Part shown: piece after piece, positions 1 through 5,451 of the stretch | Numbering within the stretch: the stretch's first letter is position 1 | Layout: each line of letters begins with the position of its first letter | Source of the DNA: Fimbriimonadaceae bacterium | GTDB lineage: Bacteria > Armatimonadota > Fimbriimonadia > Fimbriimonadales > Fimbriimonadaceae | NCBI GenBank assembly: GCA_022402505.1 | Contig: JAKRSE010000358.1 | Span: 1 to 6,439 of the forward strand | DNA: 6,439 nt | Reading direction: 5' to 3' | Made by a program: the position numbers and the translations under genes | The notes under the pieces: generated by a model | Told to the model about the DNA's origin: nothing | Databases searched by the model: none | The model's input: the letters and a program-made list of their open reading frames with translations, nothing else

Positions 1-98
1 GAGAGTAAGGCGACCCGGGTCGGGCGGGATGGGGGCCAGGCGAGCACGAGGCTCCCGAGAACCAGACCCGCCAGCAGGCCGACCCGATCAGGCCTCAC
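1..98 (-). CDS. Start of a separate ComEC C-terminal (metallo-beta-lactamase-like) protein, partial
   Basis: Only the first 32 codons are visible; the gene runs off the left edge. It starts at GTG (98-96) and overlaps the end of the membrane-half comEC gene by 11 bases in another frame. A strong Shine-Dalgarno GGAGG lies 10 bases upstream. The peptide has a short basic start (MRPDR), one hydrophobic segment (about residues 6-21, GLLAGLVLGSLVLAW) and then PTRVALLS. In intact ComEC proteins the membrane domain is followed by a basic linker, a last hydrophobic segment and a strand that leads into the LDVGQGD motif of the metallo-beta-lactamase-like nuclease domain. The position and layout here match that junction. 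I infer that this gene encodes the extracytoplasmic nuclease-like half of ComEC as its own polypeptide. The catalytic motif itself lies outside the window, so the identity is inferred from context. Confidence 0.6.
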   Translation of the reverse strand, partial: MRPDRVGLLAGLVLGSLVLAWPPSRPTRVALL

Positions 99-1422
99 GC
101 TGCGACGTCCTCCAGAGAATCAGCAGCGGCAGATAGCCGGCCGTGGCCGCCCAGGCCGGATACCAGGGAACCGGAATCACGGCCCAGGGCTGAGTCCCCA
201 ACCACAGCATGACCCGCAGCGCGAAGCCGGCCAGGCTCCCCGCTCCCCAGGACAGCAGCACGTCACCCACCGGACCTGCCGGGCCGATGAGGATGGAGGC
301 CGCCGCCACCATGGCCATGATCGGAGCCGCAAGGGGCACGACGAGGAGATCGAGCAGGAGACCCACCCAGGGGACGTCGCCGAACCAGAAGGCGACCAAG
401 GGGGCGGTCGCCAGGGTCGCCACCATGCCGGACACAAGCCCCCGGATCAGCAGGGGAAAGGAGGGAGAGGACTCCCAGAAGACCACGAGGCCCGCGACTG
501 CCGTCATGCTGAGCCAGAAGCCGATGCCCGCGATCTCGGCGGGTTCCAGGGCGAGACCGACGATGCCTGCCAGCCCCCAGACCGAGGGAGCGTCCGGTTC
601 GCGGCGAAACACGAAGGCAGCCTGCCAGGCCAAGGCCATGACGATGGCCCGGATGATCGACATGCCGAATCCGACCAGGGCGCCATAGCCCAACAGGATG
701 ACCGCCAGAACCGCCCAGCGGGTCCAGGGAGGCATCGGGGCCAGGCTGCAGAGCCAGCCGACGATCGCGGCGAAGATGAGCACGTTCATGCCCGAAGCGG
801 CGATCAGGTGCATTCCGCCGCTTCTCCGGATCGCCTCAAGGGTTTCCTGACTCAGCTCGGTCCGACGCCCGAGGGACATGCCGATCAGGAGTCCTCCCTT
901 CTCTCCGGGCACCAGCCGAGAGATCCGGTTCTCCAGCGCGTCTCGAACCTTCAGCGCCGACTGCCAAAACGGCGACGCCCAGCCGGGGTCGATCTTCACC
1001 CGTACCGCGTCGATCCGTCCGGCCAGACCCCGGCCACGGACCAGTTCGGAAGCGGGGCTTCGCTCTCCGGCAACGAGAACCCGATCGCCGATGACCGGGC
1101 TCGGACCACGTCCGGCGAGAATGAACCGACCGGTCCGATCCTGCGCCTCCACCCGCCAGCCTTCGAGCGTCCGCTCCGGCATGGTTCGAACCACCAGCCT
1201 CCCGGCATATCCGGCGGTCGGCGGCTCAAGCCAGGGGTCGGGATCGAACCGGAGCAGGAAGCCGAGGAGAGCTCCCGCCAAAACCGCAGGCCAGGAGCGA
1301 CCGCACCAAACGGCGATCGGAAGGAGGATCAGCAGGGTCCAGAGGCCGTGGACCGATCCGAGGACCGCCGCCAGAGCGGCAAAGGCGCAGAGAAGGGGTC
1401 GAGGTTCAAATTCGCTTCGCAT
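88..1422 (-). CDS. comEC: ComEC/Rec2 family competence protein, N-terminal and membrane channel part only
   Basis: ComEC forms the inner-membrane channel that takes up single-stranded DNA during natural transformation. The 444 residues show, in order: N-terminal hydrophobic segments (about 10-57); a soluble DUF4131/OB-like beta region (about 72-145); and the polytopic Competence domain (about 170-440). The Competence domain carries the family signature MHLIAASGMNV at 204-214, the counterpart of HLLAxSGLHV, followed by GFGMSIIRAIVMA at 251-263, the usual GxxxSxxRAxxM helix. The usual His of SGLHV is Asn213, a variation also seen in other lineages. The protein stops right after the membrane domain and lacks the C-terminal metallo-beta-lactamase domain, which appears to be supplied by the next, overlapping gene. 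The ATG start has GAGG six bases upstream and overlaps the dciA gene by 17 bases. It is the third gene of the recF operon. Confidence 0.9.
   Translation of the reverse strand: MRSEFEPRPLLCAFAALAAVLGSVHGLWTLLILLPIAVWCGRSWPAVLAGALLGFLLRFDPDPWLEPPTAGYAGRLVVRTMPERTLEGWRVEAQDRTGRFILAGRGPSPVIGDRVLVAGERSPASELVRGRGLAGRIDAVRVKIDPGWASPFWQSALKVRDALENRISRLVPGEKGGLLIGMSLGRRTELSQETLEAIRRSGGMHLIAASGMNVLIFAAIVGWLCSLAPMPPWTRWAVLAVILLGYGALVGFGMSIIRAIVMALAWQAAFVFRREPDAPSVWGLAGIVGLALEPAEIAGIGFWLSMTAVAGLVVFWESSPSFPLLIRGLVSGMVATLATAPLVAFWFGDVPWVGLLLDLLVVPLAAPIMAMVAAASILIGPAGPVGDVLLSWGAGSLAGFALRVMLWLGTQPWAVIPVPWYPAWAATAGYLPLLILWRTSQREA
109..113 (-). promoter_or_regulatory. Ribosome binding site GGAGG for the separate ComEC C-terminal gene
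   Basis: On the minus strand GGAGG precedes the GTG at 98 by 10 bases, inside the last codons of the upstream comEC gene. It supports a genuine second start codon rather than a sequencing frameshift in one long comEC. Confidence 0.6.
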
Positions 1423-1723
1423 CCTCGCCCTCGGGCGCGAAGGGATCGACGCTCACCCGGATGCCGACGAAGCCCGGCCCGGGGAAGACGGCGTTGGCCC
1501 GGGCCAGGATCGCATCGGAATGGAGCCGCGCCTCCTGCGCCCACACCGGACTGACCGCGGCCAGAAGCAGCGTGTCCCGGTCGTGTCCCTTGACTCGGAG
1601 TCGTCCGAACAGAACAGGCCCAAGAACCTGCTCCAGATGCCCGCTGACGGCTTCCACGTTCCGACCCCTCTGCAGGTCCGGATGTCGGCCCAGCTCGTCC
1701 AGAATGCGGCTCAAAGGCTTCAT
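1406..1723 (-). CDS. dciA: DUF721 family protein, DciA-like replicative helicase loader
   Basis: DciA proteins (DUF721) interact with and help load the DnaB replicative helicase in bacteria that lack DnaC/DnaI-type loaders. The 105-residue product has the family layout. An N-terminal helical part (MKPLSRILDELGRHPDL) leads into a segment ending VLGPVLFGRLRVKG, and then the characteristic core LLLAAVSPVWAQEARLHSDAILARAN (about 52-77), which matches the L-x-V-x3-S-x-WA-x-EL pattern of the family. A short C-terminal beta segment (VGIRVSVDPF) follows. The conserved tryptophan often found before the 'VVG' turn is absent. Its ATG overlaps the recF stop as ATGA with no strong Shine-Dalgarno, so translation is probably coupled to recF. 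A DUF721 gene directly after recF is also the order in actinobacteria such as Mycobacterium. The assignment to DUF721 is good; the helicase-loading role is taken from the family. Confidence 0.85.
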   Translation of the reverse strand: MKPLSRILDELGRHPDLQRGRNVEAVSGHLEQVLGPVLFGRLRVKGHDRDTLLLAAVSPVWAQEARLHSDAILARANAVFPGPGFVGIRVSVDPFAPEGEDAKRI

Positions 1724-2805
1724 GCCACGCTCACCCGTCCCGACTGTACCAGGAAGAGGGCGGACTCCCTTCTCAGTTCCTCGCCCGCCTGCTCGGCCTC
1801 GGTGCAGGTGATGAAGGTCTGGGATTCGAGCTCATGGGCTCGGGTGACCAGGGCTTCGCGGCGATGGCGATCGAGGTCGCTGAAGACGTCGTCCAGCAGC
1901 AGGATCGGCGGCCGGGCATAGGTTTCGGCGACCAGCTCCAGAACCGCGAGCTTCAGCGAGATGACCGCCGTCCGTTGCTGGCCTTGGCTGGCGAACCGAC
2001 GGGCGTCGCGCCCCTGGACGAGGATGGAGAGGTCGTCTCGGTGGGGTCCGACGGTCGTGGATCCCCGGGCGATGTCTCCGCTGCGGGTCTCGTGGAACAG
2101 CGCGGGTTCGAGGCCGGAATCCGCCTCCTCCAAAGCGAGGTCCAGAGCCTCTTCGCGAGCCAGGAGCGCGTGGGCGGCCGCGGCGGCGGGACGAAGGCGG
2201 TCGATGAAGCTTCGGCGGGCCTGGCGGATGGCGTTGCCGTGGCGGACCAGCCGTTCCTCCCAGGGTTCGAAAACGGGAGCTCCCAGCCAGGTCTCTCGAG
2301 CCTGCTTCAACAGAGCGTTCCGCTGATCCAGAGCCCGGCGGTACCCGGCGAGATGGTTGAGGCAGGCGGGGCTCAGCTGAGCCGTCTCCTCATCCAGAAA
2401 CGACCGTCGAGCGGCGGGTTCGCCTCGGACGATCTCCAGATCCGGAGCCGAGAACTCGACGCTGGGGAGCCGACCAAGCAGATCGCTGGCCCTGGGAAGC
2501 GCGAGGCCGTTCAGCAGGGCCCGGCGGCGGCCGATTCGCGGCAGCCGTACCTCCACCTCGGTATCCGCCGGAAGGACGACCGCCTGGACCCGAGCCTCTT
2601 CGCAGCCTTCCCGAACGGCCTGGCGATCCGCCGAGGCCCGGAGCAGCCGCCCCGTGGATGCGAGATGGATCGATTCCAGAAGGCTCGTCTTCCCCTGGGC
2701 GTTCTGCCCAGCGATGATGTTGAAGCCCCGCGCCGGCTCGATCTCCACCCGCTCCAGGCACCGGAGGTCGGTCACCGTCAATCGCCGGATCAACCCTTCC
2801 CCCAT
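1720..2805 (-). CDS. recF: DNA replication and repair protein RecF
   Basis: RecF is an SMC/ABC-like ATPase that works with RecO and RecR to load RecA at single-strand gaps behind stalled forks. The 361 residues (normal length) carry all landmarks. Walker A is GQNAQGKT at 33-40, with Ala36 in place of the more usual Gly. The RecF-specific TVGPHRDDL is at 251-259, the ABC signature SQGQQRT at 273-279, and Walker B LLLDDVFSDLD at 302-312. The start is less certain. The ATG at 2805 comes directly after an in-frame TGA and lacks a Shine-Dalgarno; the bases upstream are a pyrimidine tract. A TTG four codons further in, after a GGGGAAGGG run, is an alternative and still leaves the conserved IRRLTVTDLR strand intact. 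It is the first gene of the recF-dciA-comEC operon, and a DnaA-box-rich intergenic region lies immediately upstream. Confidence 0.97.
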   Translation of the reverse strand: MGEGLIRRLTVTDLRCLERVEIEPARGFNIIAGQNAQGKTSLLESIHLASTGRLLRASADRQAVREGCEEARVQAVVLPADTEVEVRLPRIGRRRALLNGLALPRASDLLGRLPSVEFSAPDLEIVRGEPAARRSFLDEETAQLSPACLNHLAGYRRALDQRNALLKQARETWLGAPVFEPWEERLVRHGNAIRQARRSFIDRLRPAAAAAHALLAREEALDLALEEADSGLEPALFHETRSGDIARGSTTVGPHRDDLSILVQGRDARRFASQGQQRTAVISLKLAVLELVAETYARPPILLLDDVFSDLDRHRREALVTRAHELESQTFITCTEAEQAGEELRRESALFLVQSGRVSVA

Positions 2806-2857
2806 TCAAGAAGAAAGAGATGAATGAATCTTGTTTCTTTTATTGGCCCGTGGAAAG

Positions 2858-2873
2858 CGGGGAGAACTCCCCG
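2858..2873. repeat. Short perfect inverted repeat upstream of recF
   Basis: CGGGGAG (2858-2864) and CTCCCCG (2867-2873) are perfect complements separated by AA. The repeat lies about 52 bases upstream of the recF ATG. It is not followed by a T-run in either direction, so it is a poor intrinsic terminator for the RDD gene. It could be an operator for recF or a structural element within the putative origin. Confidence 0.45.
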
Positions 2874-2908
2874 TCTGTGAACCGGGTTTGAGGCCGGCAA
2901 AGGTGCGT

Positions 2909-2938
2909 GGACAACCCCGGAGTCGGTCGGGGACAACC
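2909..2938. repeat. Paired GGACAACC direct repeats with a nested hairpin
   Basis: GGACAACC occurs at 2909-2916 and again at 2931-2938, 22 bases apart (about two helical turns). Both copies are part of DnaA-box-like sequences. Between them, CCCCG (2915-2919) and CGGGG (2928-2932) can pair around an eight-base loop. The phased spacing fits cooperative binding of one protein on one face of the helix. Confidence 0.35.
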
Positions 2939-3013
2939 AGGGAGAAAAACCGGGCTTCTCCACCGCCTCAAAAGTCTCCCCCCGTTTTCCCCTCCCTTGT
3001 TCACCGGGGTTGT

Positions 3014-3760
3014 TCACACCAGATTCCTCTGTCGGCTGAACTTCATCACGACCGCTTCCATCAGGTAGACCGGGTGGACTCCGGGCGGGTTCGTGATCTT
3101 CATCCGGGTGGCGAAGGGCTCCCAGACCTCTCGGACCTTCTCGTCTTGGATCCGCCCGGGCAGGTCGGGAAATCGGTCGGTCAGCCGCTTGATCGCCTCG
3201 TACTCCTCCAGGGTCATGCCGCGCAGCTCGCCGACGGCGGGTTCCATCGGGTGGACGCCGTACCGATGAGGGGCGGGGGGAATGCGTGAGGATCGCTCGG
3301 CCTCGGCCAGGACCAGGGTGCCGGCCGCCAGGTCGCCGACGCGCTGGGCCGAGGGGGTGAGGAAGAGGGCGATGAGCCCGACCGGAGGAGTGAAGTCGGC
3401 AACCAGAAGAAGGTTTCGGTAGATGGCGGCAACGGGCTTGAGGGGTGTTCCGTCCACCATGCAGGTCCGGATCTTGGCGAGGCGCTTGCCCGGCGTCCGC
3501 CCCTGGTCGATGATCTCGAAGAGGGCGAAGTAGATGAAGGGCGAGAACGACAGCAGGATGATGAGCGGAAGCTGCAGGAATGCGATGGCATCCGGTCCGA
3601 ACACATTGGCCAGGCTCCCAAAGGCGAGCATGGCCACAAGGATGAGCCCGACGAGCAGGATCAGATCGACGATCTTGGCGGAGATTCGACGGCTGAGTCG
3701 GGCGACCTCATAGGAGATGAGCACCTTCTCCGGCGTCAGGACCAGGTGTCGGTCGGTCAC
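3014..3760 (-). CDS. RDD family membrane protein
   Basis: The 248-residue product has an N-terminal strand HLVLTPEKVLISYEVARL (5-22), typical of RDD proteins (TPExV...Y.A.L). The RDD domain follows (about 23-153). It holds RRISAKIVD with the first conserved Arg and Asp, hydrophobic segments at about 32-55 and 60-82, the conserved DQGRTPGKRLAKIR (85-98), an amphipathic YRNLLLVADF with a third hydrophobic stretch to about 134, and the closing QRVGDLAAGTLVL (139-151). A soluble tail (about 175-248) carries LEEYEAIKRLTDRF. RDD proteins are poorly defined; roles in transport have been proposed for some. I chose the GTG at 3760 because the conserved TPE strand begins there; the frame stays open further upstream only as antisense of the DUF58 gene. 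There is no Shine-Dalgarno, so the mRNA is probably leaderless. It is divergent from the DUF58 gene, a common partner of RDD genes. Confidence 0.85.
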   Translation of the reverse strand: MTDRHLVLTPEKVLISYEVARLSRRISAKIVDLILLVGLILVAMLAFGSLANVFGPDAIAFLQLPLIILLSFSPFIYFALFEIIDQGRTPGKRLAKIRTCMVDGTPLKPVAAIYRNLLLVADFTPPVGLIALFLTPSAQRVGDLAAGTLVLAEAERSSRIPPAPHRYGVHPMEPAVGELRGMTLEEYEAIKRLTDRFPDLPGRIQDEKVREVWEPFATRMKITNPPGVHPVYLMEAVVMKFSRQRNLV

Positions 3761-3763
3761 AAT

Positions 3764-3767
3764 GAGG
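3764..3767 (+). promoter_or_regulatory. Ribosome binding site GAGG for the DUF58 gene
   Basis: GAGG lies 11 bases before the ATG at 3779. It favours this ATG over the in-frame GTG at 3746, which would extend the protein by 11 polar residues and overlap the divergent RDD start. Confidence 0.45.
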
Positions 3768-3773
3768 ATGGTA
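3768..3773 (-). promoter_or_regulatory. Possible -10 box (TACCAT) for a leaderless RDD transcript
   Basis: On the minus strand TACCAT (pattern TAnnnT) ends seven bases before the GTG start at 3760. That is where a -10 box sits when transcription begins at the start codon itself. The RDD gene has no Shine-Dalgarno, which fits a leaderless message. This is inferred from spacing and a short motif only. Confidence 0.3.
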
Positions 3774-3778
3774 CCGGC

Positions 3779-5089
3779 ATGCTGATTCCCACTCGAAGAC
3801 TGTGGTGGCTCGCCGCCGCGCTGGTGCTGCCTGCCCTTGCGGGGGCGTTCGTGCCGGGTCTGGAACGGCTGACCTGGATCGGCAACCTCTGCCTGCTGGC
3901 GCTCTTCCTGATCACGGGTCTGACGGCTCGACGCTGGAACTTTCTCCGCGCCGAGCGCCGAGTGGATCAGATCATGTCCGCTCGGGTGCCGAACCTCGTC
4001 CGGCTGACGATCCACAACGAAAGCGACCGGCCGATCGCTGTGAAGGTCCACGACGAAGCCCCGATGCTGGCCGATGTGGATCGGACGGACATGTCGGCGG
4101 AGATCCCGGCCGACGGCAGCCGGGAGTTCACCTACCATGTCACGCCCCGGGAACGGGGTCAGGATGCCTTTCGCGGAGTCACGGTCCGGTACCCGGCGCC
4201 GCTGGGTTTGTGCGAAATCCAGACGCGTCTGCCCGCCGAACAGCCGATCCGGGTCTATCCCAACGTGCTGGCGATCCGGGAGTTCGAGCTCTTGAAGCAG
4301 AAGGGCCGGCTGAACCTGATGGGGGTTCGCCGTTCGCAGATGCGCGGGATCGGTTCGGAATTCGAGAGTCTGCGCGACTACAACGACGACGACTTCCGGC
4401 GGATCGACTGGAAGGCGAGCGGTCGGCGAGGCCGGCTGGTGGTGCGGAACATGGAGCCGGAGCGAAACCAGGGCCTCATCGTCTGCATCGACGCCGGGCG
4501 GCACATGCTGGGCGAGGTCCAGGGGGTCCGCAAGCTGGACTACGCGCTGGATTCGGCCCTGATGCTGATGCACGCCGCCGAGCGGATGGGCGATCAGGTC
4601 GGTCTTCTGATCTACAACGATCTGGTTCAGCGGTGGATTCCCCCGAAGCGGGGCCGGGCTCAGGTGGCGGCACTCCTGGACGTGATCCACAGCCTGCAGG
4701 CCGAGCCGGTCGAATCGAATCACGTCCGCGCCTTCGCCCATGTCGCCTCCCGGTGGAAGCGGCGGTCGCTGGTCGTCGTCTTCACCGATGCCGAGGACGA
4801 GGCGCAGGGGACGGCCTTGGCCGCCGGCCTGGCCCAGATCCGCCGCAGGCATCTCACGATGGTCTTCCGGGTGAGCGACCCGCGGCTCCGCGAGACTCTG
4901 GTTCGCGAGGTCAAGGGCGCCCACGACCTCTTCCTCCGGGCCTCGGGAGGGATGTATGACGCCGAGCGTCAGAAGGCGACTTCTCGGCTGGCGGCGGCGG
5001 GGGTCCAGAACGTCGAAGCCGAACCCCAAGACCTCACCGCCGCCCTCATCTCCGCCTACCTCCGAGTGAAGGAGCGGAACCTGCTGTGA
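3779..5089 (+). CDS. DUF58 domain-containing protein (von Willebrand factor A-like fold)
   Basis: DUF58 proteins are membrane-anchored, often encoded beside MoxR AAA+ ATPases, and thought to take part in assembly or maturation of envelope complexes. The 436 residues start with a short basic stretch and two membrane helices (about 9-26 and 33-49). A beta-rich region (about 60-165) follows, then the signature GSEFESLRDYNDDDFRRIDWKASGR (192-216), and a VWA-like domain from about 232. The metal-site loop reads CIDAGRHM (236-243): Asp238 is present but the two serines of DxSxS are missing. FTDAEDE (335-341) is the second acidic loop. The C-terminal part predicts alternating helices and strands, as expected of this fold. 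No MoxR gene is visible. The gene is divergent from the RDD gene by 18 bases, and its TGA overlaps a GTG that begins the next reading frame. Confidence 0.9.
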   Translation: MLIPTRRLWWLAAALVLPALAGAFVPGLERLTWIGNLCLLALFLITGLTARRWNFLRAERRVDQIMSARVPNLVRLTIHNESDRPIAVKVHDEAPMLADVDRTDMSAEIPADGSREFTYHVTPRERGQDAFRGVTVRYPAPLGLCEIQTRLPAEQPIRVYPNVLAIREFELLKQKGRLNLMGVRRSQMRGIGSEFESLRDYNDDDFRRIDWKASGRRGRLVVRNMEPERNQGLIVCIDAGRHMLGEVQGVRKLDYALDSALMLMHAAERMGDQVGLLIYNDLVQRWIPPKRGRAQVAALLDVIHSLQAEPVESNHVRAFAHVASRWKRRSLVVVFTDAEDEAQGTALAAGLAQIRRRHLTMVFRVSDPRLRETLVREVKGAHDLFLRASGGMYDAERQKATSRLAAAGVQNVEAEPQDLTAALISAYLRVKERNLL

Positions 5090-5121
5090 CCGAGACGGTC
5101 ACCATGTTTCGGCCCTGCTAA
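5086..5121 (+). pseudogene. Broken 5' end of the crystallin-J1-like gene (in-frame TAA)
   Basis: GTG at 5086 overlaps the DUF58 TGA as GTGA and opens MTETVTMFRPC, followed by TAA at 5119-5121 and then QAELDLVAASGFKRW in the same frame. Small proteins commonly labelled 'ADP-ribosylation/crystallin J1' start with a very similar block (VTLYRPVG-x-x-EL-x-LI). The block is thus recognisable on both sides of the stop, and the full frame (5086-5436, 116 codons plus stop if the TAA were sense) has about the family's normal length. The TAA falls where relatives usually have Gly. This looks like recent inactivation, a sequencing error, or a leader peptide ahead of a re-initiated ORF. Confidence 0.6.
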
Positions 5122-5126
5122 CAGGC

Positions 5127-5130
5127 GGAG
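5127..5130 (+). promoter_or_regulatory. Possible internal ribosome binding site GGAG
   Basis: GGAG lies nine bases before the GTG at 5140 and just after the TAA at 5119. It could let ribosomes that stop at the TAA re-initiate. It may also be a chance match inside what was coding sequence (GCG GAG). Confidence 0.3.
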
Positions 5131-5139
5131 CTCGATCTT

Positions 5140-5436
5140 GTGGCGGCCTCCGGATTCAAGCGTTGGCCGCCGCGCCTGCCGGAACAGCCGATCTTCTATC
5201 TGGTGACCAATCTGGCCTACGCCCGCCGGGTGAACGAGTGGAACATCAACGCGCAGGGGGTCGGGCATGTTCTGCGCTTCGAGGTCCGGGCCGACTTCGC
5301 CGAGCGGTACCCGGTGCAGACGGTCGGCGACCAGGAATGCACCGAATGGTGGATCCCCGCCGAGGACCTGGACGCGCTCAACGACGCGATCGTCGGGCTG
5401 ATTGAGGTCGTCGAGACGGTTCGACGAGGCGGGTGA
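5140..5436 (+). CDS. Small protein of the 'ADP-ribosylation/crystallin J1' type, N-terminally shortened
   Basis: The 98-residue ORF contains PPRLPEQPIFYLV (10-22), YARRVNEWN (27-35), the core HVLRFEVRADFAERYPVQTVGDQE (43-66) and EWWIPAEDLDALNDAIVGLIEVV (69-91). I recognise these as the conserved blocks of small proteins annotated 'ADP-ribosylation/crystallin J1'. The label is inherited and no enzymatic ADP-ribosylhydrolase motif is visible; the biochemical function is unknown to me. The product is cytosolic by composition, with no signal peptide. About 18 residues of the conserved N-terminus lie upstream behind an in-frame TAA. The GTG at 5140 is the first start after it, with GGAG nine bases before. 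The gene follows DUF58 with no gap, so it was probably in the same transcript. The 3' half is repeated 938 bases downstream. Confidence 0.65.
   Translation: MAASGFKRWPPRLPEQPIFYLVTNLAYARRVNEWNINAQGVGHVLRFEVRADFAERYPVQTVGDQECTEWWIPAEDLDALNDAIVGLIEVVETVRRGG
5263..5423 (+). repeat. Direct repeat, copy A (within the crystallin-J1-like gene)
   Basis: These 161 bases match 6201-6361 in the same orientation without gaps. I counted 11 differences (93% identity). Ten codons differ: eight changes are synonymous, and two alter the protein (Ala to Thr, Val to Leu). Confidence 0.9.
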
Positions 5437-5451
5437 GAGGGTGGACCGAAC

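Larger units (their letters stand above)
2806..3018. other. Candidate replication origin (oriC) or DnaA-regulated recF promoter region
   Basis: This stretch between recF and the RDD stop codon holds no convincing gene. Six 9-mers resemble DnaA boxes (consensus TTATCCACA; TTGTCCACA in GC-rich bacteria). On the minus strand: CTTTCCACG (2849-2857), TTGTCCACG (2906-2914) and TTGTCCCCG (2928-2936). On the plus strand: TTCTCCACC (2956-2964), TTGTTCACC (2997-3005) and TTGTTCACA (3010-3018). TTGTCCACG and TTGTTCACA each differ by one base from TTGTCCACA. The three left boxes face one way and the three right boxes the other. Beside recF, 2806-2846 is about 70% A+T in an otherwise GC-rich window, as expected for a duplex-unwinding element. 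Origins often sit near recF. dnaA and dnaN are not visible here, so a DnaA-controlled promoter is the main alternative. Confidence 0.45.

Noticed and set aside
1834..2823. Long plus-strand open frame opposite recF (329 codons)
   Set aside because: This is a GC-rich antisense shadow; recF on the other strand carries all family motifs.
2858..2873. Intrinsic terminator for the RDD transcript
   Set aside because: The hairpin is good, but neither strand has a T-run after it (CTTTCC follows on the minus strand).
2790..3017. A 75-codon minus-strand frame filling the recF-RDD gap, with GTGA overlap to the RDD stop and 16 bases of overlap with recF
   Set aside because: The tight overlaps are suggestive, but the translation is low-complexity and matches nothing I recognise. 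The stretch is better explained by DnaA-box-like sites and hairpins.
3761..5029. Upstream extension of the RDD frame to 671 codons across the DUF58 gene
   Set aside because: This is antisense to a well-supported DUF58 gene and reads as arginine/proline/histidine-rich noise; the RDD family N-terminus begins at 3760.
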